Origin: Methylocapsa sp. S129
GTDB taxonomy: Bacteria > Pseudomonadota > Alphaproteobacteria > Rhizobiales > Beijerinckiaceae
DNA: 64,000 bases
Assembly: GCF_009765995.1 (NCBI RefSeq)
Contig: NZ_LMUI01000020.1
Coordinates: 124,001 to 188,000 of the forward strand
Direction of reading: 5' to 3'
The position numbers and the translations under genes were made by a program. Shown here piece after piece: positions 47,789-55,984 of this stretch (within the stretch, counting starts at the first letter, position 1; each line of letters starts with the position of its first letter). The notes beneath the pieces are model-generated. The model was given only the letters and a program-made list of their open reading frames with translations. It did not search any database and was not told the origin of the DNA.

Positions 47789-50136
47789 ATCATGACGTCC
47801 GGTCTGAGAAGACGGAGCGAGCAAGTCGCTCGGATCACGGTGTCTCGCGAGGCCCTTGCCAAATCTGCCGGCGTTTGATCAGCGAGCCATATGGCGTCCC
47901 CCAGATATGCGTCATAGCGCGCGACCGTTGCCGCCTTCGCGTCGGTCGTGACATCGGGCGCGCCGAAATCAAGAGCGGCGTACACATCTTCCCAATACTT
48001 CCCGTCGAGAAATAGCTCGGGATGTCTCTGGAAGAAGCGGCGAACCGTGCCGCCATCGGCATAGTCCCAGTACCGGCCGTCCCCGATGAGCGCTCGAGGA
48101 TCTGCGACACCGCGACCGGCCATCCGGCGAGCTATTCCTTCCTTCTCGCGATCCGTTAGCTCGGCATACATTGCCTCGGCGGATTGCCCGTTGAGAAGGC
48201 CGGCCACGGAACGGCAGATATCGGTTAGGATACTGCTCGCCAGTGCGATGATTTCCTGCTCGTCCAGTCGAGTGTCGCCGCAATACTCGGCGCGAAAATC
48301 CGCGAGGACACCCGCCGGCGTGGCATCCTGGCTATGCCCGCGGAGAAACTCGATTGTCCGGTAGGTCAGATCGACGAGCAAAGCGTCGAGGGGAGTCATC
48401 GTCGAGGATCGAAACACGTCGTGTGCCGTATCCACGAGATACGAATAGGTGCGTGTCGCGACGTTGTCTAAGCGGACCGCCCACGGCTGACCCGCCGGCA
48501 ATTGTGGGTCAGCTGGATCGACGGCGAAAGCCTCGACGTCGAACTCCGCGCGGTATGTAGGATGAACGTACTTGCGGGTGAGCTCGAATATCGGCCGCCG
48601 CGCGGGGGCCGGCTCGGGCGTTACCGGGGATGCGGCAGGAGGCTGCTCGCCGCTGGGTGGGGCGCCGCCACCGTCGCCACTGCCAGCGCCTTCCGGATCG
48701 GCATCGCCTCCAAGAAAACCCGGAGGAATCGCTGCACCATCGCCGGCGCCAGGCGTGTCGCCGAGAATCTTCACGTCCTGCTCTTCAACGAGCTGCCACC
48801 AGCGCTCGTCGGTCAGATACTCGGCGTCGGCGTTCGCGAACGCACCCGCCATTTGCTGGGCGCGATCGTTGTCCTGAACGACCATGATCCTAGACCACAG
48901 ACCATTCTTGCCTTGAGGGCTGGTGCGGCGGAAAGCTTGAAACAGCTTGTACAGCGGGGTCCGATTGCCATCGAAACCCTTCTGGCGCGCGGTGTTGGGC
49001 CGTAACGGGCCCTCGCCTCGAACCACCCGGACCATCTCGTTCCATGCCGGATCGTCTCGCTCGAAGCGATTCTTAGTGTAGCTCACCTGGCAATGGTCGA
49101 GGTGGATCTCTCCTATGAAGCGACCCCGGCTTCGCGGATCATCGATCGGATACTCGACCTCCTGGGTCTCCCCGTCATTCCAGATGAAAAGATCCTTGGT
49201 CCCAATTTCAATCTTTCGCCCATTTCTGATGAAGTCGATTCCAAAGTCCGTCTTGTCCAAGTATCTTTGGATGCCGACCCAGCCTTTGACCCTGCGCGGG
49301 GTCTCGACGATCGCGCATTCAGCGCTTCCAGTGGGGCACTGCTCTTGATCACTCGCCAACGTCCGCATGCAATGCTCGCAATATCGTCGTGGGGCGAGCG
49401 CGACGTCGAATTGCTCTACAGCGCTAACGGTGGTGCCATCAGGTAGCTCTACCGACCGGCTGGCGTCCCAGACGCAAGGGCGGAGTGGCGTGACCCTCGC
49501 GCCGCCCAGCATCAACCGGATCGCCCCCGCTTCCGAATTGGAGAGAAGCGACGAGTAAGTCTTGGCCAAATGCTTCTTGATTGTTGCTCGGTTGTTCGCT
49601 CGCGCCAGATAAGCTCGCTGCTCGGGCTTCAACCGCGTCACGACAATCTCCGTGCCGTGGTCCTCATGATTCGCCTTGGCGCGCGTCTGGCGGGGCACCT
49701 TATAATTCCCAGAGGCGCGAAGCTCCTCAAGATCAATGCGAACGCCAACCTGTTCTGGATCGCCCCGCCGGCTTGTCCAAACCTCGGTCACGATACCAAG
49801 GCGCGCGGTGGCGATATTGAAACCCATCCCAAAAAGGCCGAGCTTTGACAGCGGATCGTTTCCCGACCAGCCCGCCCGAAGCGCGTTCTCCAAGGTCTTC
49901 AGGGACATACCCGGCCCATTGTCCTTGACGGACACCCTCGCGTTTTCGGTATCGGCGGTTGGTATGCTGACCGCGATCTCGGGCTGTGCGATCGGCGCGC
50001 CGGCCCTGGCCGCGTCAATGAAACCGTCGATGGAGTTATCGATGAGCTCGGCCAGGCACCGCCATTGCTCGAGATTGATTTCGCCGAGCATCTGCAGCAC
50101 GCGCGGCGCGGGTGTGAGATCCAATTCCTGAGTCAT
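47785..50136 (-). CDS. GHKL (HSP90/MutL/MORC-type) ATPase
   Basis: The 783-aa protein opens with a Bergerat ATP-binding fold: CLAELIDNSIDGF (Glu30, Asn34), VKDNGPGMSL (Asp72) and LGLFGMGFNIATA (about residues 99-110). A four-cysteine zinc site follows (Cys253, Cys256, Cys267, Cys274), then an S5-like and middle region, a Pro/Gly-rich linker (about 490-540) and a C-terminal domain of unknown fold. GHKL ATPases related to MutL and eukaryotic MORC are known from prokaryotic R-M neighbourhoods with 5mC methylases, Vsr and SF2 helicases, exactly the neighbours here. It may act as an ATP-gated DNA clamp. Confidence 0.85.
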   Translation of the reverse strand: MTQELDLTPAPRVLQMLGEINLEQWRCLAELIDNSIDGFIDAARAGAPIAQPEIAVSIPTADTENARVSVKDNGPGMSLKTLENALRAGWSGNDPLSKLGLFGMGFNIATARLGIVTEVWTSRRGDPEQVGVRIDLEELRASGNYKVPRQTRAKANHEDHGTEIVVTRLKPEQRAYLARANNRATIKKHLAKTYSSLLSNSEAGAIRLMLGGARVTPLRPCVWDASRSVELPDGTTVSAVEQFDVALAPRRYCEHCMRTLASDQEQCPTGSAECAIVETPRRVKGWVGIQRYLDKTDFGIDFIRNGRKIEIGTKDLFIWNDGETQEVEYPIDDPRSRGRFIGEIHLDHCQVSYTKNRFERDDPAWNEMVRVVRGEGPLRPNTARQKGFDGNRTPLYKLFQAFRRTSPQGKNGLWSRIMVVQDNDRAQQMAGAFANADAEYLTDERWWQLVEEQDVKILGDTPGAGDGAAIPPGFLGGDADPEGAGSGDGGGAPPSGEQPPAASPVTPEPAPARRPIFELTRKYVHPTYRAEFDVEAFAVDPADPQLPAGQPWAVRLDNVATRTYSYLVDTAHDVFRSSTMTPLDALLVDLTYRTIEFLRGHSQDATPAGVLADFRAEYCGDTRLDEQEIIALASSILTDICRSVAGLLNGQSAEAMYAELTDREKEGIARRMAGRGVADPRALIGDGRYWDYADGGTVRRFFQRHPELFLDGKYWEDVYAALDFGAPDVTTDAKAATVARYDAYLGDAIWLADQTPADLARASRDTVIRATCSLRLLRPDVMM

Positions 50137-50621
50137 TTCCCCGCCTTTGCCCCAACTATGGATCGGGATTTATCCTCCGCCGTGCGCGGCGGGTTTATCG
50201 TCTGAAGTCTAGCAATCAGCCGCCGCAAGTAGTCAGGTTTGGTCTCGCACTCCCAAACCTCGACCACCGTCCAACCATCCGTTTCCAGCGCGGATCGTGT
50301 TTTTTCGTCGCGTAACCTGTTGCCCTCAAGTTTCGGGCGCCAGAAATCGAGCTTCGACTTTGGCATTCGAGAGAGCTTGCAATTCGGATCCGGATGCTGG
50401 TGCCAGAAGCACCCGTGGACGAATAGTGCTATCCGCCGGCCCCGAAAGACAAGGTCGGGCCTTCCGGGCAAATCCTTCGCATGAAGACGGTATCGCAATC
50501 CCGCCGCGTGAAGCGCCCCACGCACGCGCATTTCCGGCTTGGTGTCACGCGCTCGTATGCGCGACATCTGCGCACTTCTGGCGGCATCCGTTTCATTCGT
50601 CGTCGACACCGCCAGCCTCAT
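50133..50621 (-). CDS. vsr: Very short patch repair endonuclease Vsr
   Basis: This 162-aa Vsr nicks DNA at T-G mismatches that arise by deamination of 5-methylcytosine. Motifs are RSAQMSRIRARDTKPE, the catalytic Asp56 in LPGRPDLVF, and ALFVHGCFWHQHP with His69 and the zinc/aromatic wedge residues. The ATG at 50621 begins 29 bp inside the upstream endonuclease gene; its TGA overlaps the GHKL start as ATGA. Its presence matches the 5mC methyltransferase encoded in the same operon. Confidence 0.93.
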   Translation of the reverse strand: MRLAVSTTNETDAARSAQMSRIRARDTKPEMRVRGALHAAGLRYRLHAKDLPGRPDLVFRGRRIALFVHGCFWHQHPDPNCKLSRMPKSKLDFWRPKLEGNRLRDEKTRSALETDGWTVVEVWECETKPDYLRRLIARLQTINPPRTAEDKSRSIVGAKAGK

Positions 50622-51540
50622 CCGGCTCGGGACCCGCGACGTCCTCACCCACTGGCGGAATCTCGGGAACCACTGAAACGGCATCGTCCTGACGAAACCC
50701 GGCCAACATCTCCTTCAGTAGCGCGGCATGATCCTGTCGCGCCGGCACCCGTTCCAGCGTCGCGACGATTCGCTTGGCGATCTCATACGGCGTCAGCGAG
50801 TCCGCCAGCCGCTCATCCAATGCCCAGAGTCGTCCAGGATGCACGACGTCCCACGGGGAGCGCTTGTTGGCTCGCGTGGTCGCCGCGTCACCATGCTTGC
50901 TCATTCCCCAACAGGCTTTGGTTTCCGAGTTCCAGATCGGCCAGAAGGTCCGAATGAGATGCTTTTCCGCGACTAGTTGGGCATTTGTAGCGCAGACAAG
51001 TCGGCGGCAAACGAAGTCCGCGAGCTTTATGGCGGATAGATGGGACGGAAGCTTGTCAGCGTAGCCTTCCGCCGTGCCGATCGTGCCCGCATGCTCCAAT
51101 AGACGCCCCGTGAGTTTTGGGCCTTGCTCACGCGTGGTGCTGGCATCGTCGTTCGCAGGATCAGCCTTACCGACGTATATCGGCGTCTCTGATCCTGAGA
51201 TGCCGCCGTATAGCGGATGATCGCCCCGATAATAGATCGCATAGACGCCCGAACCATAAGCCGACCGAACATCGGTCAAAGCCACGAGAGGTTGAGCAAG
51301 GAGCGCGATCGAGACCATTCGGCCGATCGCTTTTGGATCGGCGGGATCGAACGTCGTGCGGGGCATACGAATTGGATCGGTGGACGAACGCGCCGCTTCC
51401 ACCGCGTCGGCGTGTGCCGCCAAACCCTCACGAATCCGACGGACAACCGCTTGGGGAGGATTGCTACCGGCCGCTGAGAGCACAGCCGCAAGCGCGTCCT
51501 CAAGTGCCTTAATCGCGGCTCGATCTGGTGCGAGCGCCAT
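50593..51540 (-). CDS. GIY-YIG restriction endonuclease, Eco29kI family
   Basis: The 315-aa protein contains the GIY-YIG elements SGVYAIYY (Tyr100) and PIYVGKA (Tyr122), then GRLLEH (Arg146, His150) and LVAEKHLIRTFWPIWN (Glu192, Asn204). The Arg-x3-His pair and the 12-residue Glu-Asn spacing agree with the catalytic set of Eco29kI, a GIY-YIG enzyme that cuts CCGCGG. Site identity here is only inferred. About 60 extra N-terminal and 50 acidic C-terminal residues are present. It is flanked by its likely cognate 5mC methyltransferase and Vsr. Confidence 0.88.
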   Translation of the reverse strand: MALAPDRAAIKALEDALAAVLSAAGSNPPQAVVRRIREGLAAHADAVEAARSSTDPIRMPRTTFDPADPKAIGRMVSIALLAQPLVALTDVRSAYGSGVYAIYYRGDHPLYGGISGSETPIYVGKADPANDDASTTREQGPKLTGRLLEHAGTIGTAEGYADKLPSHLSAIKLADFVCRRLVCATNAQLVAEKHLIRTFWPIWNSETKACWGMSKHGDAATTRANKRSPWDVVHPGRLWALDERLADSLTPYEIAKRIVATLERVPARQDHAALLKEMLAGFRQDDAVSVVPEIPPVGEDVAGPEPDEAGGVDDE

Positions 51541-51615
51541 CCACTAAACCCCCTCGGTAGCCGAAACGAGGTCTAACGGCCGCGACTCGCCCTCCGGCTG
51601 AAATAAACGACAAAT

Positions 51616-52797
51616 CTACGCCGCGCGACGTGTGGAAGCTAGGCCGCCGAGGGACTTCCCCCCTTCGACCTGCGCCGCCAACCAACGGCCAGCCGCGGCT
51701 CCAAGAGGAGCCGGAACCGCATTTCCAAGTTGCCGCATGCTCTCCGTCCACGACCGCGGAAACTCGTAGTCGTCCGGCAAGCCCACCAGTCGCGCGGCCT
51801 CTCGGGTCGTGAAGTAGCGAACGGATCCGTCGTCCCGCACCATCATATTCTCGCCGCCGGGAACACCATGATCACCCGCCTTCAGAGCTTTCGCGGGAAG
51901 GTCCAAGGGACTTCCGGTGTGACCCGGGTAAATTCGCGCGCCGATCTGGAGGACGTGGTTGCGCTTGCCGTTCGGTTCGCCAAGGCCCTCCAACACATCC
52001 CGGACGGTGACCCATGGGGCCCCAGTCGGCTCTGTGTCCGCCTGCTTCAATCGTTCAATGCGCGCGTGATCCTGTTGAAGAATGGGGGTGCGGCGTCTCT
52101 TTAGGTCATGGCGCGCCCAATATTCCCCGATGACATATTGCTCCCAGAGAAGTCGATCGCGCGAATGGGTCGGCGGCATCGGCGTCGGAACGACATCGAG
52201 ATCGCTTCTGATCCCGAAGATCAGAACACGGTGCCTGATTTGAGCCGCGCCGAAATCGGCGGCGTTTACAAGCTGCCAAACAACTTTGTAATCCTTACGA
52301 CTCTTGGACGTGGCTAGCCGCGCGCGATGCTCGGTATGCGACTCTTCTAGCCCGCGGATCATTCCTGGTCGCTCAAGATGCGAGACGATCCACTCAAGAT
52401 AGGGGCGGAAGCGGGGACCTGCGAGATTCCTCACGTTCTCAAACAAGATCAGCCGCGGTTTTGCCTCTCGCACCGCTCGAATCGCCTCGGGCCACATATC
52501 ACGATGGTCGTCCTGGCCATGCTTTTTCCCGCCGATTCCAAACGGCTGACAGGGAGGTCCGCCAGACACGAGATCGAGGGAGGTCAGTTTCTTCCAATCG
52601 ATCTCTCGAACATCCTGAAGACCGATCGGCCAATCGCGGACATGCTCGATGCCCTTTGCCTTGTTGTGCAAGACCGTCGCGACCGCGTCCTGGTCGAACT
52701 CCGCCATGTGCTGGTGTCGAAACCCCGCGTGGGACATTCCAAGCGCCAGTCCCCCACAGCCAGCGAAGAGTTCAGCGCTTTGCATCTTCGCCCCCAT
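51616..52797 (-). CDS. DNA (cytosine-5)-methyltransferase, probable Eco29kI-type modification enzyme
   Basis: The 393-aa enzyme has the ordered C5-methyltransferase motifs: I AELFAGCGGLALG, IV GGPPCQPFGIGGK (nucleophile Cys83), VI FENVRNL (about residue 120), VIII QIRHRVLIFGIR, IX EAARLVGLPDDYEF and X QLGNAVPAPLGAA. The target recognition region spans about 225-310. It methylates cytosine at C5 and should protect host sites from the GIY-YIG nuclease next to it. The ATG at 52797 overlaps the upstream RHH gene by 26 bp; an ATG at 52785 is an alternative. Confidence 0.93.
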   Translation of the reverse strand: MGAKMQSAELFAGCGGLALGMSHAGFRHQHMAEFDQDAVATVLHNKAKGIEHVRDWPIGLQDVREIDWKKLTSLDLVSGGPPCQPFGIGGKKHGQDDHRDMWPEAIRAVREAKPRLILFENVRNLAGPRFRPYLEWIVSHLERPGMIRGLEESHTEHRARLATSKSRKDYKVVWQLVNAADFGAAQIRHRVLIFGIRSDLDVVPTPMPPTHSRDRLLWEQYVIGEYWARHDLKRRRTPILQQDHARIERLKQADTEPTGAPWVTVRDVLEGLGEPNGKRNHVLQIGARIYPGHTGSPLDLPAKALKAGDHGVPGGENMMVRDDGSVRYFTTREAARLVGLPDDYEFPRSWTESMRQLGNAVPAPLGAAAGRWLAAQVEGGKSLGGLASTRRAA

Positions 52798-53056
52798 TCA
52801 GATCCAGCGGTAACAACGGCCCGCCCGCAGCCTCTTCCAAGAATCTCTCGACAGCCCGCCGCACCAGCCAAGCGACCTTCACGCCCTGCGCCTTCGCGAG
52901 ACGATCCAGTTCGGCCTTCTTCTTACGCGTCAAGGTCGTAGTCACCCGCTCCGCGTCGCGGCCATCCTTGCCCAAACCGGCCTCCGCGGCAATCCGCGGC
53001 ATTCCGCGGCTCCGCTCAGTCTGAAGCAAAATCGTTAATTGTTCAACGGGGAGCAT
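52772..53056 (-). CDS. Ribbon-helix-helix-like small protein, first gene of the R-M operon
   Basis: This 94-aa protein carries a ribbon-helix-helix-like segment (ERVTTTLTRKKKAELDRLAKAQGVKVAWLVRRAVERFLEE, residues about 38-78), typical of CopG/MetJ-like DNA-binding proteins. It overlaps the methyltransferase start by 26 bp and is the first gene behind a LexA-box-containing intergenic region. It may control R-M expression, like the controller proteins of other R-M systems. The ATG at 53056 was chosen; the frame continues upstream through the promoter region. Confidence 0.7.
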   Translation of the reverse strand: MLPVEQLTILLQTERSRGMPRIAAEAGLGKDGRDAERVTTTLTRKKKAELDRLAKAQGVKVAWLVRRAVERFLEEAAGGPLLPLDLNGGEDAKR

Positions 53057-53082
53057 CGCCAATCCCCTTGATTCGATCTCAC

Positions 53083-53110
53083 CGGATAGAACAAATACGG
53101 AACATGCCAA
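53083..53110 (-). promoter_or_regulatory. SOS (LexA) box within the R-M operon promoter, shared with imuA remnant
   Basis: GAAC-AAATACG-GAAC at 53089-53103 is a perfect alphaproteobacterial LexA box (GTTC-N7-GTTC on the other strand). Read leftward, it fills the 16-bp spacer between TTGGCA (53110-53105) and TATCCG (53088-53083), a plausible -35/-10 pair for the R-M operon whose first ATG is at 53056. It also lies 36 bp before the ATG of the decayed imuA gene, a classical LexA target. Confidence 0.65.
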
Positions 53111-53138
53111 TTTCCACCTCGGAGGTCAAGAAGAAGCC

Positions 53139-53575
53139 ATGCGGCAACAGCCCGTCCTTGAGTCCTTGCGCGCGCAGATCAGGCGAATCGAGGCCCGCGA
53201 TAAACGCGTAGAAACGGCATTGCCATTTGGCGTTGCCGATCTGGACGCGCGACTCCCAGGTGGTGGGCTTCCGCGTGGCGCGTGAGGTTGCCGGCGGCGG
53301 CAATGGCGCGATCGGCGGCGCAGCGGCCGCGCTCTTCGCCGCTGGAGTTGCCGCGCGCACCAAAGGCAAAGTGCTTTGGTGTGTGACCGGGCCGGACCTT
53401 TTCGCCCCGGCGCTCTCGCAAGCTAGCCTGATATCCGACCGCGTTTATCTACCTCGAGGCCGGCGACGAGAAGACTGTCCTCGCCTGCTTCGAAGAAGGT
53501 GAAGAGCCGGAATTTTCAGTGAAGCCGGCGCGAGAGAGGCGGGAGGGCAGCCACCCGGTCCAAACCGGGAGATAA
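53139..53575 (+). pseudogene. imuA: Decayed imuA (SOS mutagenesis protein) gene
   Basis: Three consecutive frames together spell an ImuA/SulA-like RecA-fold protein. Frame 1 from ATG 53139 gives RQQPVLESLRAQIRRIEARD and LPFGVADLDARLPGGGLPRGA, and stops at TGA 53283. Frame 2 resumes with EVAGGGNGAIGGAAAALFAAGVAAR and KGKVLWCVTGPDLFAPALSQ. Frame 3 continues IYLEAGDEKTVLACFEEG and ends at 53575. The first break fits loss of 5 nt (expected GALHEVAGG), and the second fits one extra T near 53445. The C-terminal half is missing, and imuB and dnaE2 do not follow. Confidence 0.8.
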
Positions 53576-53597
53576 GGAAAGAGGCGCCGAGTGGCCG

Positions 53598-54944
53598 CTA
53601 GGGCGTCGTAGGCTCGGACCGTGCTTTAACCCAAGTCAGAAATGCGCCTATGTCATCCTTAGGAGCCGTCGTGTCCGCGTATATCGCCAGCTCTAATGCT
53701 GCCCGCCGAATGACAGCGATCGCGAATTCCTCCATTCCACTCCGACTCAGCGCAAGCCGTGTGTTCAGGGTGGACCATGTGCCGTGGAGGATGCGTGAGC
53801 GATCCCCGACTATACCGCGCGCGAACTGCTTGGCCGTCGTCGCCGTCTCGCTCGTGACAGTATCGTCTGGGTTCAAACCGTAGAAGGTCGCAAGGATCGC
53901 TTCCATCCGGGCTTGGCTTCCCGAGGCGTTTTCCGCGCGCAGCAAGACCTCCAAAGCCGTCTCGAGCTTCGCCATCGCGATGGCGTCAATGGCCTCCACC
54001 AGGGCTTCGTGGAGCCAATAGGCGGCGTCGCACCATGCCCGCTCCAAATCAGGGAGCCGAAACTGGCCGGTCGCGAACGACACGACACAGCGCCCAGCCG
54101 CGGCGATCGTCGGAGCCGTCTTTTGGAGGATGTCAGTCAGTGTCCCCGTTCCGATCGAAACTCCCGCCTCCCTCTTGGACCAGCCGGCGTTGTAATAGCC
54201 GTCCGATTCTGAAAGGGTCCGTCGTTCGGCCGCGCCGCGCCGGGCATCAAGGCGGCCCATCGTTCGCGTTCCCCATGCCAGGGGTATAGAAAGCTGGAGC
54301 GCGACGATGGCCAGGTCGGCAGCGAGGGCACCGATCTCTTCGGCCCGCTCGTGCTCACATCCCTCGACGGATACGCACGCGAGCCAGTTCGCCCGATTAT
54401 CCCTCATCAGCCCCAGCATTCTGTCAAAGCCGTCGCGGCCAAGCACATCCCCCGCGGGCGGGTAGAACTCGCTCCGTGCAGCTTCATCGACGTGAACGAA
54501 GATGGCAGGCCCGATCGAAAATCGAGGGGCGGCCCACGGCGAGATCACGCATGGAACGAAAACCCGACGCCGCGCGGCGAGCTGTCTGAACCACCTGTCG
54601 AAGTGGGTATGGAGAGACGCCACGTCGTCAACGCCGATCGAGCTTGGATCACGGCCTGTGTAGACCGCAAGGGTCTTCAGCAACTCGGTACGGACGTTTG
54701 CAAAGATCGTCCCGCGCTCCATCGCCGGGGATCGTTTGACGAGGGACTCCGAAAGATCAGTGAAGGCATCGCCGGCCGCCTGCCGGATCACGATCAACTT
54801 CTCACCGTCGAGCCGCGCCAGCGCAATTCGCTCGTTGCGCAAGAACTCTTGGGTAATTTGGTGAGACGGCACTGCAGGCCGTATCTCCACCCCTTGGGCA
54901 AGCGAGCGAAGCACCCCGATCTCTCTTCCGTAGCGTGAGGCCAC
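53598..54944 (-). CDS. Uncharacterised protein with a possible ApeA-like HEPN C-terminus
   Basis: This 448-aa protein begins at GTG 54944, which has a near-perfect AAGGAGG ribosome binding site 5 nt upstream. The C-terminal part is all-helical (ERAWCDAAYWLHEALVEAIDAIAMAKLETALEVLL), and its GDRSRILHGTW contains an R-x4-H (Arg382, His387) as in HEPN ribonucleases. The overall layout recalls Apea-like HEPN proteins. The N-terminal 200 residues are not recognised. It is downstream of the CBASS genes in the same direction, 142 bp away, and may be a separate defence effector. Confidence 0.6.
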   Translation of the reverse strand: MASRYGREIGVLRSLAQGVEIRPAVPSHQITQEFLRNERIALARLDGEKLIVIRQAAGDAFTDLSESLVKRSPAMERGTIFANVRTELLKTLAVYTGRDPSSIGVDDVASLHTHFDRWFRQLAARRRVFVPCVISPWAAPRFSIGPAIFVHVDEAARSEFYPPAGDVLGRDGFDRMLGLMRDNRANWLACVSVEGCEHERAEEIGALAADLAIVALQLSIPLAWGTRTMGRLDARRGAAERRTLSESDGYYNAGWSKREAGVSIGTGTLTDILQKTAPTIAAAGRCVVSFATGQFRLPDLERAWCDAAYWLHEALVEAIDAIAMAKLETALEVLLRAENASGSQARMEAILATFYGLNPDDTVTSETATTAKQFARGIVGDRSRILHGTWSTLNTRLALSRSGMEEFAIAVIRRAALELAIYADTTAPKDDIGAFLTWVKARSEPTTP

Positions 54945-55086
54945 TGGCCCTCCTTAAGAATTGCCGATGATGCCAGCTTGGCTGCAGCTCCCGGACGGCC
55001 AACCTAGCTGCGGAGCTCACCCTGTCGCCATGAGTGCCGCGTCGGCGCCTGCACTCGACTGAACGACGCGATTGTCGATGCGCCAT

Positions 55087-55974
55087 TCAGCTCTCCCAGT
55101 ATTTCTTCAGCGCTGCTGTGAAGCTGTTGAAATTCGCGACCGACCAGCAAGTCGGCGAACTGTCGCGCACGAGCCAGTGCATGTGGTTCGCGCACACGAG
55201 CTTGTCGCGATCGGCCGTGACGATATGGTTGAAACAGTTGATCCAAGTCTGCTGGTAGGTGCCCCCAAACTGGTCGTCCGGCACGTTGTAGAGCATGCCC
55301 TCGATGAAGTACGAGGGTGCCCCTCCGCCCTGTAGCAGCCCCTTTCCGGTCATCGTGTTCCGCATGTTCTTGAAGATGCGGACCATCGGCTTGAAGTAGC
55401 TTTTCGTGCTTTGATGTTTCGTCGTGCAGTTGTCGGAATGCAGCTTTGGGAAATTTTCGATCATCGGGTCGCCCGGGGGGAAGAAACATACCCCTTCGTC
55501 GTAGCGCTGGGTCTGCCAGGACTTGAACTCGTAGTAGCGCCGGAACCGGGACGCGATCAGAACGTCCGCGTTCCTGCGCCCGGAATTGCCTCCCGGGATA
55601 TAGAGCGCCTTTTTTCCGGCGTTCACGTTATTGTAAAGCCGCGTCACATAAGCGGTCGCGTCGCGCTTGAAGTCGGTGTAACCGTACGTCACGGTGCCGC
55701 CCGCCACGGCGTCATACGCGCGCCGATCCTCCGGCGAAAGCCGGCTCAGATCCTTGTAGAAGGCGCCGGTGTGGCAGAGGACAATGTCGACGTCGCTGTC
55801 GCCGTAGACGTTCGAGTCGTTCTTGTAGGAACCCTGGAGGAAGACTTCCGTATCGGCGAGCGGATAGGGCGCGCCGCTGTCGAGCAGGTTGCCGCGGATG
55901 CGATTGTAGGTGTCCGTGAACTGGGACGTCGGCCCCTGGGACGCCCAGATGTCGAGCTGGCTTTCGGCTATCAC
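55087..55974 (-). CDS. CBASS CD-NTase (cyclic oligonucleotide synthase)
   Basis: The 295-aa protein is a DncV/OAS-like nucleotidyltransferase. The signature GS-x(10)-DxD is present: Gly48-Ser49 in FLQGSYKND, with Asp61 and Asp63 in YGDSDVDIVL; the third acidic residue is Asp137 in RRNADVLIA. The C-terminal helical domain contains KPMVRIFKNMRN and SYFIEGMLYNVPDDQF. The GTG start at 55974 follows GAGGAG by 6 nt; a longer in-frame start would overlap the phospholipase gene. Upon phage infection such enzymes make a cyclic di- or trinucleotide that activates the neighbouring effector. Confidence 0.9.
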   Translation of the reverse strand: MIAESQLDIWASQGPTSQFTDTYNRIRGNLLDSGAPYPLADTEVFLQGSYKNDSNVYGDSDVDIVLCHTGAFYKDLSRLSPEDRRAYDAVAGGTVTYGYTDFKRDATAYVTRLYNNVNAGKKALYIPGGNSGRRNADVLIASRFRRYYEFKSWQTQRYDEGVCFFPPGDPMIENFPKLHSDNCTTKHQSTKSYFKPMVRIFKNMRNTMTGKGLLQGGGAPSYFIEGMLYNVPDDQFGGTYQQTWINCFNHIVTADRDKLVCANHMHWLVRDSSPTCWSVANFNSFTAALKKYWES

Positions 55975-55984
55975 TTGCGACTCC

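Noticed and set aside
53227-53502. Separate 91-aa gene
   Set aside because: It is the middle frame of the decayed imuA gene, not an independent gene.
55004-55489. 161-codon leftward frame over the CD-NTase 3' end
   Set aside because: Off-frame shadow of the CD-NTase gene; the DxD-containing frame is the real one.
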